Source: Bacteroides_E sp964583185 (GTDB lineage: Bacteria; Bacteroidota; Bacteroidia; Bacteroidales; Bacteroidaceae). From it: 49,556 nucleotides of DNA. Position 1 is the stretch's first letter, and every line of letters starts with the position of its first letter. The notes beneath the pieces were generated by a model, which saw nothing but the letters and a program-made list of their open reading frames with translations, made no database searches and was not told the origin of the DNA. The stretch lies in NCBI GenBank assembly GCA_964583185.1, contig CAZOVL010000009.1, forward strand, positions 1 to 49,556. The letters are read 5' to 3'. This document shows, one piece after another, positions 43,204-49,556 of this stretch. The position numbers and the translations under genes were made by a program.

Positions 43204-44346
43204 ATGAAAAAAACATCTTATATATTTATTTTCTTTTTTGTATCTCGGTTGTTTCTTATGGTTGATATTTATGCACAGATGAAAAAATCCATAGTATCAC
43301 CAGAAATACATAAAGATTGTACTGTGACTTTTCGTTTCAATGCTCCAAATGCTTTAAAGGTTGAGCTTAATGCTCAATTTCTACAAGAAAATTTATCTAT
43401 GATAAAAGATGAAGATGGGATATGGAGCGTAACTACTTTGCCTATTACTCCTGATCTTTATCCTTATTCTTTTTTAGTTGATGGTGTTTCTATTGCAGAT
43501 CCAAATAATGTCCTAATATTTCCGAATGAACGCTTTAAGCATAGCCTAGTTGATATTTCCAATAAGAATCAATCAATTTATTCGGTAAAAGATGTACCTC
43601 ATGGCAGGATTTCTTATAGATTTTATAAATCTAAATTATTAAATGATACACGTCCTTTAGTGGTTTATACTCCTCCAGAATATAACCTACAAGATAATAT
43701 TAAATATCCAGTATTATATTTGTTACATGGAGCAACTGATACTCATGAAACTTGGTTTAAGGTTGGACGGGTGAATTTTATTCTTGATAATCTTATTGAG
43801 CAGAAGAAAGCTAATCCTATGATAATTGTTATGCCTTATGCTAATCCACAAATGACTTTTTCTGGAAAAAGAAATATAAAAGAAACTAATTCTATTGATT
43901 ATACTACTGAACTTGTCGAAGAAATCATTCCATATATAGAGAAAAACTATAAAGTGAAAACAGGATCTTTTAACCGTGCTATTGCTGGATTCTCTCGTGG
44001 AGGACATCAGGCATTACATACTGGGTTTAGTCGTCCTGATTTGTTTAGCCATATTTGTGTTTTTGCTCCTGCAGTTAGTCAAGAGCGGATTAATGATAAT
44101 TTTAAAAAAGGAATATATTCTCCACCTGACATACTTAAATCTCAACTAAAGTTCTTTTGGTTAGGTTGTGGAAAAGAGGATTTTCTATATAATAGAACAC
44201 TAGAATTAGCTAAAAAACTCGAAGAATTAGAAATCCCTTATACATATAAATATACTTCAGGGGGACACACTTGGATGAATTGTCGTTTGTACCTTAATGA
44301 GATAGCTCAAAAGATTTTCAATAATAAAAATTTAGATTATGATTAA
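43204..44346 (+). CDS. CE1-family carbohydrate esterase, third of three
   Basis: A 380-residue secreted esterase with a signal peptide (about 1-25, ending YAQ). The E-set/CBM48-like domain (about 38-125, CTVTFRFNAPNALKVELNAQ) precedes the hydrolase domain with YLLHGATDTHETWFKVGRVN, AGFSRGGHQA (Ser264), GKEDF (Asp326) and SGGHTWMNCR (His355). It is a clear duplicate of the second esterase (shared KVGRxNFIxDNLI and VVMPYxNP-type strings). Its stop overlaps the start of the GH43 gene (ATGATTAA), indicating translational coupling. Confidence 0.87.
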   Translation: MKKTSYIFIFFFVSRLFLMVDIYAQMKKSIVSPEIHKDCTVTFRFNAPNALKVELNAQFLQENLSMIKDEDGIWSVTTLPITPDLYPYSFLVDGVSIADPNNVLIFPNERFKHSLVDISNKNQSIYSVKDVPHGRISYRFYKSKLLNDTRPLVVYTPPEYNLQDNIKYPVLYLLHGATDTHETWFKVGRVNFILDNLIEQKKANPMIIVMPYANPQMTFSGKRNIKETNSIDYTTELVEEIIPYIEKNYKVKTGSFNRAIAGFSRGGHQALHTGFSRPDLFSHICVFAPAVSQERINDNFKKGIYSPPDILKSQLKFFWLGCGKEDFLYNRTLELAKKLEELEIPYTYKYTSGGHTWMNCRLYLNEIAQKIFNNKNLDYD

Positions 44347-45667
44347 GAGATTTCTTTTTTTACAAATAGTTGTATGCCTTGTATGTGTGTTAAATGCACA
44401 GAACCCATTTATTAGGAATCAATTTACTGCTGATCCTACAGCAAGAGTTTTTGAGGGTAAAATGTACGTTTATCCATCACATGATATACCTAGTCCTATT
44501 GAGCGACTTAAAGAATGGTTTTGTATGGCAGATTATCATGTCTTTTCATCAGAAAATTTAGTGGATTGGATGGATCATGGCGTAATTGTTAGTCAAGAAA
44601 ATGTACCTTGGGTAGCCCCAGAATCTTATGCTATGTGGGCTCCTGATTGTGTGTATAAAGATGGGAAATACTATTTCTACTTCCCATCTGCACCTATAAG
44701 TGCTAATGGAAAAGGTTTTGGAATAGGGGTAGCTATTAGTGATAAACCTTATGGACCTTTCATTCCACAACCTGAACCAATAAAAGGAATACAGGGTATA
44801 GATCCTTGTGTCTTGATTGACAAGGATGGACAAGCTTATATATATTGGTCTGGAAAAGGAATGTCAATGGCAAAACTTAAAGATAATATGCTTGAATTAG
44901 CTACCGATCCAGTTCAGGTTGGTGTATTACCGGAAGGATTCAAAGAGGGACCATTTGTTTTTGAACGTAAAGGTAAGTATTATTATACATTCCCTTGGGT
45001 GAAAGAAAATACTGAAACATTAGCTTATGCTATGGGTGACAATCCTATGGGACCTTTTGAATTTAAGGGACTAATTATGGATGCATGGCCTTCCGAATGT
45101 TGGACAAATCATCACTCAATTGTTGAGTATAAAGATCAGTGGTATTTATTCTACCATCATAACGATTATTCACCAGAGTTTGATAAAAATCGTTCTGCAC
45201 GTATTGATTCGTTATTCTTCAATTCTGATGGAACTATTCAGAAAGTAATACCTACTTATCGTGGAGTAGGCATAACAGAAGTAGAAAAAGAAATTCACTT
45301 CGATCGGTATAGCGCTTTGAGTGATAGTGGGGCTAAGATTGACTTTCTTAATAATACAAATAGATTTGAGGGATGGAAATCTATATTAAGTGAGAATAAA
45401 GCTTGGATTCGCTACAATAGTGTTGATTTTGGATCAGCTAAACAGACAAAATTAAAAGCTAGAGTTTCTTCTTTAACAGGAGGCACATTAGAATTACGAT
45501 TGGATGGATTAAAAAATAAAGTTATTTCGGAAATTAATATTCCAAAAAGTAATGAGTGGTTAATTCTAGATGTTCCGGTTCAAAATATCTCATCTGGTAT
45601 CCATGATCTATGGCTTTCTCAGCGTGGTAGAGGGCTTATTGAAATTGATTGGATTAGTTTTGAATAG
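44339..45667 (+). CDS. GH43 glycosidase with C-terminal CBM6-like domain
   Basis: A 442-residue secreted enzyme with a signal peptide (about 1-20, VLNAQ). The five-bladed GH43 domain (about 24-310) has the three expected acids: Asp32 in FTADPTARVFEG, Asp155 in QGIDPCVLID and Glu203 in FKEGPFVFERKGKYYYTF. The last ~130 residues form a beta-sandwich (ending GLIEIDWISFE) like CBM6. GH43 enzymes act as beta-xylosidases or alpha-L-arabinofuranosidases; this one cannot be assigned further. Coupling to three CE1 esterases suggests debranching of a decorated xylan. It overlaps the third esterase by 8 bp. Confidence 0.9.
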   Translation: MIKRFLFLQIVVCLVCVLNAQNPFIRNQFTADPTARVFEGKMYVYPSHDIPSPIERLKEWFCMADYHVFSSENLVDWMDHGVIVSQENVPWVAPESYAMWAPDCVYKDGKYYFYFPSAPISANGKGFGIGVAISDKPYGPFIPQPEPIKGIQGIDPCVLIDKDGQAYIYWSGKGMSMAKLKDNMLELATDPVQVGVLPEGFKEGPFVFERKGKYYYTFPWVKENTETLAYAMGDNPMGPFEFKGLIMDAWPSECWTNHHSIVEYKDQWYLFYHHNDYSPEFDKNRSARIDSLFFNSDGTIQKVIPTYRGVGITEVEKEIHFDRYSALSDSGAKIDFLNNTNRFEGWKSILSENKAWIRYNSVDFGSAKQTKLKARVSSLTGGTLELRLDGLKNKVISEINIPKSNEWLILDVPVQNISSGIHDLWLSQRGRGLIEIDWISFE

Positions 45668-45980
45668 AGATTAGAGGAAAATACATATTGATGTTTTTAT
45701 CATTAGTGTCTGGACTAAACATAAAAAATGAGGATATCTCTTTATAATAAGGAAGTATAAAATGGAACCATATAGTGTGAATTATGTTAGCTCTAGGAAC
45801 AGCATTCCCCCCTTGGTTTAGGAGTGAACACCTTTCAGTTTAAACCACTATACTTCTTTATCCATCGATGATAGCGAAGGGGTATTTTAGACCTTAATTG
45901 TATCTGACTCTCTGATTGTGAATATTTTTGATTCTATTCTGTTGTGTAATAGGGAGTTATGATAATCAGTACATCCAATG
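45668..45980. other. Intergenic region between GH43 and the IS3 element
   Basis: These 313 bases hold no gene. The string ATTAGTGTC near 45700 also occurs near 47483, on the other side of the IS3 element, and looks like a transposon-end remnant. A decayed copy of the 22-bp palindrome array lies at 45790-45846. No terminator for the esterase operon is visible. Confidence 0.5.
45790..45846. repeat. Decayed array C of the 22-bp palindromic repeat
   Basis: GGTTTAGGAGT at 45815 plus spacer GAACACCTTTC matches the 22-bp unit of arrays A and B. Exactly 22 bp on, AGTTTAAACC (45837-45846) corresponds to the inverted core with one base lost. GCTCTAGGAAC at 45790-45800 is a weaker third unit, 25 bp upstream. 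The changes are mostly C-to-T like. Confidence 0.6.
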
Positions 45981-46029
45981 TGACTAGTCCTGAATAAGCG
46001 TTACAGTTTATTGGACAAATATAGTTTAT

Positions 46030-46902
46030 TTATCCTCTTCCAAGGCTAGCCTTGGAAGAGGATTTTTTTTTATAAGTTCTAATCTTCATTTTCCGCTGGT
46101 TATGCATCTGCCGGGAAGTTTTCATATAACACGACCAATGAGGTCTTTCCGTGTTGTATATCCGAACAGCATTCGCCACCAGTTTCTTCATTATAGGTAA
46201 GTCAACTTTATATTCCTCGAGCAAGAACTCTTGCTTGAGTTTTCCATTAACCCGTTCAGCTATTGCATTCTGATAGGGGTCATAACTCTCTGTCATACTA
46301 GGTGTAATCTTTTTCTTTTTCAATGCCTTTTGATAGCTGTTGCTACAATACTGTAAACCTCTGTCCGAATGATGAATCAAAGGTTCTTGCTTGTAGATTC
46401 TTTGTTTACTTGCCATCTGCAAAGCTCTTAAAGACCCTTCGGCAGCTAAACTATCAGAGAGATCATAGCCCATTATTCTCTTAGAATAAGCATCCGTAAC
46501 TAAAGCCAAATAGGAATTGTTTCTCCCTCCAATATAAGTAATGTCCGATACCCAAACTTGTTCCGGACGATGGAGCTCTAAGTCATCTATTAAGTTTTTA
46601 TGTTTACGAAAACGATGGTGCGAGTTGGTTGTGATTCGATAGTTGCGTTTTGGCTTTATCAATAAATGATTGGCTTTTAGGATGGAAAAGAACTTATCTC
46701 GCCCCACATTTCGCTCCCGTAGTGAATCATGAAGTAGATGATAGAGCTTACGGGTGCCTAATCGGGGCATAGTAGAACGAATACCGTAAACTAAGTCCAC
46801 AACCTGCTTGGCTCGCTCTTGCTTCTTCAACCTAGAGCGTTTTGCCCGATAATAAACCTGTCTGCTTAACCCGAGTAGTCTACAGGTAGAGTCAATGCTC
46901 AT
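46030..46902 (-). CDS. IS3-family transposase OrfB (DDE integrase domain)
   Basis: A 290-residue rve-type transposase domain. An N-terminal HTH_21 region (about 40-95, PRLGTRKLYHLLHDSLRERNV) precedes the catalytic core with WVSDITY (Asp120), IHHSDRGLQY (Asp180) and NAIAERVNG (Glu216), that is DD(35)E as in IS3. It probably works as an OrfAB fusion made by -1 frameshifting. The OrfA stop and the OrfB ATG overlap at 46899-46902, directly after an A6 run (46902-46907, minus strand), where slippage would join the frames. The 3' end of the gene is a perfect 30-bp palindrome (46033-46062) that may also act as a terminator. Confidence 0.92.
   Translation of the reverse strand: MSIDSTCRLLGLSRQVYYRAKRSRLKKQERAKQVVDLVYGIRSTMPRLGTRKLYHLLHDSLRERNVGRDKFFSILKANHLLIKPKRNYRITTNSHHRFRKHKNLIDDLELHRPEQVWVSDITYIGGRNNSYLALVTDAYSKRIMGYDLSDSLAAEGSLRALQMASKQRIYKQEPLIHHSDRGLQYCSNSYQKALKKKKITPSMTESYDPYQNAIAERVNGKLKQEFLLEEYKVDLPIMKKLVANAVRIYNTERPHWSCYMKTSRQMHNQRKMKIRTYKKKSSSKASLGRG
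46033..46062. repeat. 30-bp perfect palindrome at the 3' end of OrfB
   Basis: TCCTCTTCCAAGG and its complement flank the centre CTAG. It encodes the last residues of OrfB (KASLGRG) up to the stop and is followed by a T run on the plus strand (46063-46070). It could block transcription entering or leaving the element. Confidence 0.75.
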
Positions 46903-47324
46903 TTTTTCTTCTGCTTTGCATTGGTCAACAACTCGGGTAAAGAGTTTTTTCTTATCGCGATATTAAACTCTTTTTCTGCCATATCAATCATCCTATCAAA
47001 GAATATAGCCTTCTTGTCAGATTGTTCGGCTTGTTTCTCAAGAAAGGCTTTTTGCTTTTCCAAGAGAAGAACTTTTTGTTCCAGTTCCAGTATCTTTTGG
47101 TCTTTACTTTTTGGCATATTGCTTAACGTTTGATTTTCCCAATCAAAGGTACCAAACTTTCTCAGCCAATTCACTATTGTTGAACGGGATTGAATACCAT
47201 ACTTGCGTTGAGCGCCTGTAGTGGAAAGGTTTCCACTTTCAATCTCCGAGACAACAGACAACTTAAAGGACATACTATAATCCTTTTGTGTACGCTTGAT
47301 ATACTCTTTATTAATTTCTTTCAT
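46899..47324 (-). CDS. IS3-family OrfA (helix-turn-helix protein)
   Basis: A 141-residue protein. A helix-turn-helix (about 20-60) reads SVVSEIESGNLSTTGAQRKY and then IQSRSTIVNWLRKFG. A leucine-zipper-like coiled coil follows (about 75-100, ILELEQKVLLLEKQKAFLEK). It binds the IS ends and provides the N-terminal half of the OrfAB transposase. The C-terminus (AKQKKK) coincides with the A-rich slippery stretch where the frame shifts to OrfB. Confidence 0.9.
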   Translation of the reverse strand: MKEINKEYIKRTQKDYSMSFKLSVVSEIESGNLSTTGAQRKYGIQSRSTIVNWLRKFGTFDWENQTLSNMPKSKDQKILELEQKVLLLEKQKAFLEKQAEQSDKKAIFFDRMIDMAEKEFNIAIRKNSLPELLTNAKQKKK

Positions 47325-47375
47325 AACATTACTTTTTTAGTGTAACGCTATACTAGGACGAGACATGGTAGCAAT

Positions 47376-47424
47376 AAAAAAGGCCTCCCTAATAGCTTAC
47401 TGAAATTATAGCTATTGGGATGGC
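47376..47424 (-). terminator. Imperfect terminator on the minus strand next to the IS3 element
   Basis: Read leftward, GCCATCCCAATAGC pairs with GCTATTAGGGAGGC (two mismatches and one wobble), followed by TTTTTT. It would stop transcripts from the IS982 remnant side before they enter the IS3 element. Confidence 0.45.
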
Positions 47425-47504
47425 TTTCCATCTTATTCATAATAAGGTGAGAGCTTTGAAAAACAGGTTTATCTTTATTTATTAGTGTCCTTTAAAACAT
47501 TTTT

Positions 47505-47837
47505 CTATAAATCTGAGTTCGAATAATAAAAGATTGCCAGTCGGGCATCATTTATGGTACTGTACTTAATTGAGGGTTTCTTCGGTAAAAAACAGTAAGC
47601 TATAATTCCTAATACTAGATTTGCTACAAAATTTTCAAACGAACGATGCCTGGAGTGTTCTACTTGACAAATATTCTTCAATTCGTCATTCTCTGTCTCA
47701 ATTACATAGCGTTTTCGTAGCAATATTTTGCCTGCCATTGTCATCAATGAATTATTCATGTTGTTGAGAATATTGGTTATCAAATGAACACCATCAACAA
47801 AACAATAAATTTCAGTAACTTTATCAAAACAAATCAT
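47505..47837 (-). pseudogene. IS982-family transposase with internal deletion
   Basis: A 110-residue frame joins an IS982-like N-terminus (MICFDKVTEIYCFVDG) directly to the conserved C-terminal part of the family: ILLRKRYVIETENDELKN, then QVEHSRHRSFENFVANLVLGIIAYCFLPKKPSIKY. Intact IS982 transposases are close to 290-300 residues, so most of the catalytic core, including the first two acidic residues, is missing; only the region with the last Glu (IETENDE) remains. The join keeps the frame open. It cannot be an active transposase. No clear terminal inverted repeats were found around it. Confidence 0.8.
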
Positions 47838-48010
47838 AAGGTAATCTTTTCGTCATATAATTAAGAATCAACTACTTAGGTGTTGTAAGTTGTTGTCTTG
47901 TTTCATTGTAAATCAGGAAGAAAGATTAATCGAACTCAGGTTAAAGGGGGCTTACTTTAAATAAACTACCAAGACAGTAAATATTTTATGAGAGTTTAAG
48001 AGATAACAAA

Positions 48011-49556
48011 TTATTTAAGAATAGAACTCGGAGTAATTTTGTATTGTTTAACAAAACAACGAGAGAAGTATTTCGGATCATTAAATCCTACTTTATATGC
48101 AATTTCAGAAACAATTATGTTGTTATCTTTACTGTTTTCCAATATTTTTTTTGCTATTTTAAGTCTGTACAGCAAAATAAATCTAACAGGAGGAAGTCCT
48201 GTTAGAGAAATAAACTTTTTGTAAATAAGAGTATAGCTAATGTTAAGTTTATCGGTTAATTCTTTTACACCAAATTCAGAGTTAGTATAATTGTTTTCCA
48301 AAATATCCATAACTTCACTCATAAATTGTTGGTCGGTATGACCTATTTTTAATAGTGAAACATTAAGATCTTCTTCTACAAACTTTTTCTGTCTTCTGTT
48401 TTTATTAGTTAAAATAGCATTGATGTGGGCTAATAATACAGATTGCTCGAAGGGTTTTGTTACATATGCATCCACTCCGTTTTCATAGCTTTCTAAATGG
48501 GCTTTTTCACTAGAGTTTGCTGTGAGAAGCAGGAATGGTATGTGACAAAGCTCTTTGTTTCTACGTATAAGTTTGCAGAATTCTGTTCCATCGCATATAG
48601 GCATCATAAGATCAGAAATAATAAAGTCAGGTATAATTTTTTGTGCCATTTTGTAGCCTAACTCACCATTGTTTGCCTCGGCAATGTTATATTTTTCTTT
48701 TATCATATTACGAATATAATGACGCATATCAGGATTATCTTCTACTAATAATAAAGTGGGTTTATCTCTGTCAAGTACAATAAATGGTTCAATTTTATCT
48801 TCTGTAGACATAGATTGTTTCTTGTGCACATGAACTTCTTCATTATCTATGATTTCAGATAGTGTTATGGGAAAATACAATCGGAAGGATACTCCATTTT
48901 TCATAGAGGATTTTACTTTAATTTCACCGCCCAATAAGTTGATGATTTTTTTTATAATATGCAATCCTATACCTGTATTACTTTGTCCAATACTAGTATA
49001 TTTACTTTGATTTGGAATACAGTAAAATAAATTAAATATTTTATCAATTTCATCTGTTTTAATTTGGCTTCCACTGTTATTTATAGATAAGTATTGCAGA
49101 AGCTGCCCTGTTGTTTTATGGATAAATTGATTAGAATATAGTTTTATTTTCCCATTATTGGGAGTGTGTTTTATTGCGTTAGACATTAGATTGAATAAAA
49201 CTTTATGTAGGTTATCTTTATCCGAAGATATATAGTCACTTTTAATGCGATCTATTTTTTCAAACTTAATGTTACGTTCTTTTATCAGACTCAAGAAATC
49301 TGTTGTTGTATTGTTTAGAAATTGTGTGAAGTTAAATTGAATGATGTTGATTTTTAGATTTTTAGTATCAATTTTACGTAAATCAATTAGTTGATATACT
49401 AAAGACAACAAATACTTTGCATTTCGATTAACGATTAATAGATTCTCTTTTTGTTCCGGATCTGTTATTTGTTTAATGAGTTGTCCTGTTGGACCTTGTA
49501 TTAATGTAAGAGGAGTCTTAAAGTCATGAGCTAGATTGGTGAAGTAAGAGAGTTTC
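48011..49556 (-). CDS. Hybrid two-component system regulator, C-terminal 514 residues (5' end outside window)
   Basis: The frame is open to the right window edge; a TTG at 49411 is internal and not the start. Visible domains in order: the end of the histidine kinase dimerisation domain with H-box FTNLAHDFKTPLTLIQGP (about residues 5-22), HATPase (NLMSNAIKHTPNNGKI, GQSNTGIGLHIIKK), receiver (TLLLVEDNPDMRHY with phospho-acceptor Asp in IISDLMMP and Lys in VTKPFE), and an AraC-type DNA-binding domain (VKELTDKLNISYTLIYKKF, IAYKVGFNDPKYFSRCF). The periplasmic sensor half lies outside. Such HTCS proteins bind an oligosaccharide and activate a nearby PUL. PUL 2 has no ECF/FecR pair and is the likely target, though two mobile elements now separate them. 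Confidence 0.93.
   Translation of the reverse strand, partial: KLSYFTNLAHDFKTPLTLIQGPTGQLIKQITDPEQKENLLIVNRNAKYLLSLVYQLIDLRKIDTKNLKINIIQFNFTQFLNNTTTDFLSLIKERNIKFEKIDRIKSDYISSDKDNLHKVLFNLMSNAIKHTPNNGKIKLYSNQFIHKTTGQLLQYLSINNSGSQIKTDEIDKIFNLFYCIPNQSKYTSIGQSNTGIGLHIIKKIINLLGGEIKVKSSMKNGVSFRLYFPITLSEIIDNEEVHVHKKQSMSTEDKIEPFIVLDRDKPTLLLVEDNPDMRHYIRNMIKEKYNIAEANNGELGYKMAQKIIPDFIISDLMMPICDGTEFCKLIRRNKELCHIPFLLLTANSSEKAHLESYENGVDAYVTKPFEQSVLLAHINAILTNKNRRQKKFVEEDLNVSLLKIGHTDQQFMSEVMDILENNYTNSEFGVKELTDKLNISYTLIYKKFISLTGLPPVRFILLYRLKIAKKILENSKDNNIIVSEIAYKVGFNDPKYFSRCFVKQYKITPSSILK

Larger units (their letters stand above)
45981..47365 (-). mobile_element. IS3-family insertion sequence (complete)
   Basis: A 1385-bp element with 25-bp imperfect terminal inverted repeats: TGACTAGTCCTGAATAAGCG at 45981, then TTACA; the other end, read inward, begins TGTCTCGTCCTAGTATAGCG at 47365, then TTACA. 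18 of 25 bases agree and the ends are TG..CA as usual for IS3. It contains OrfA (46899-47324) and OrfB (46030-46902). No target duplication is visible (ATG before the left end, TGG after the right). Confidence 0.85.

Noticed and set aside
45978..47368. Target-site duplication of the IS3 element
   Set aside because: The bases flanking the ends (ATG on the left, TGG on the right) do not match at 3 or 4 bp.
49070..49090. Loss of the first glycine-box Asp in the histidine kinase (INNSGSQI)
   Set aside because: Asn at this position is common in Bacteroides hybrid kinases as I recall, and the other boxes are intact, so it is not a sign of inactivity.

Overview
The window looks like an AT-rich chromosome segment of a gut-type Bacteroidales bacterium (Bacteroides or a close relative). 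The reasons are SusC/SusD pairs, an ECF sigma/FecR couple, a hybrid two-component regulator, a TamA-like lipoprotein, a eukaryote-like IleRS, acidic residues after several lipobox cysteines (the Bacteroidetes surface-export signal) and TAnnTTTG promoter boxes.

Layout. 1-1130: the tail of a PspC-type membrane protein and two small membrane proteins. 1709-18608: a polysaccharide utilisation locus (PUL 1) with ECF sigma, FecR anti-sigma, STN-domain SusC, SusD-like lipoprotein, four surface lipoproteins and two GH92 alpha-mannosidases. The lipoproteins are a GH18-fold protein without its catalytic Glu, a LamG binder, an intact GH18 endo-beta-N-acetylglucosaminidase and an F5/8-type binder. The set fits high-mannose N-glycan use. 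The surface endo enzyme would release the glycan, SusCD would import it, and the mannosidases, which lack the surface-export signature, would trim it in the periplasm.

19618-33178: mostly housekeeping genes. These are ileS, a DksA-like gene, lspA, a DUF4296 lipoprotein, a TrmH-type methyltransferase, tamL, a DUF3332 lipoprotein, a DUF2461 protein, a glycogen branching enzyme and some unknowns. 33987-34709 is a small outer-membrane protein.

35446-45667: PUL 2. A SusD/SusC pair on the minus strand diverges from three tandem CE1-type esterases and a GH43 with a C-terminal CBM6-like domain, suggesting a decorated xylan-type substrate. An IS3-family element (45981-47365) and an internally deleted IS982 remnant separate PUL 2 from the 3' part of a hybrid two-component regulator (48011 to the window end), which may be its sensor.

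The most unusual content is between genes. (1) A palindromic 22-bp unit is repeated at an exact 22-bp period in arrays at 19111-19187 and 33693-33770, with a decayed array at 45790-45846. (2) Two 188-bp elements with about 21-bp terminal inverted repeats (18702-18889 and 35137-35324, opposite strands) each sit directly behind a long hairpin downstream of a PUL gene, in the same orientation relative to that gene. (3) A 59-bp palindrome lies in the divergent promoter region of PUL 2. All repeat alignments were made by eye.
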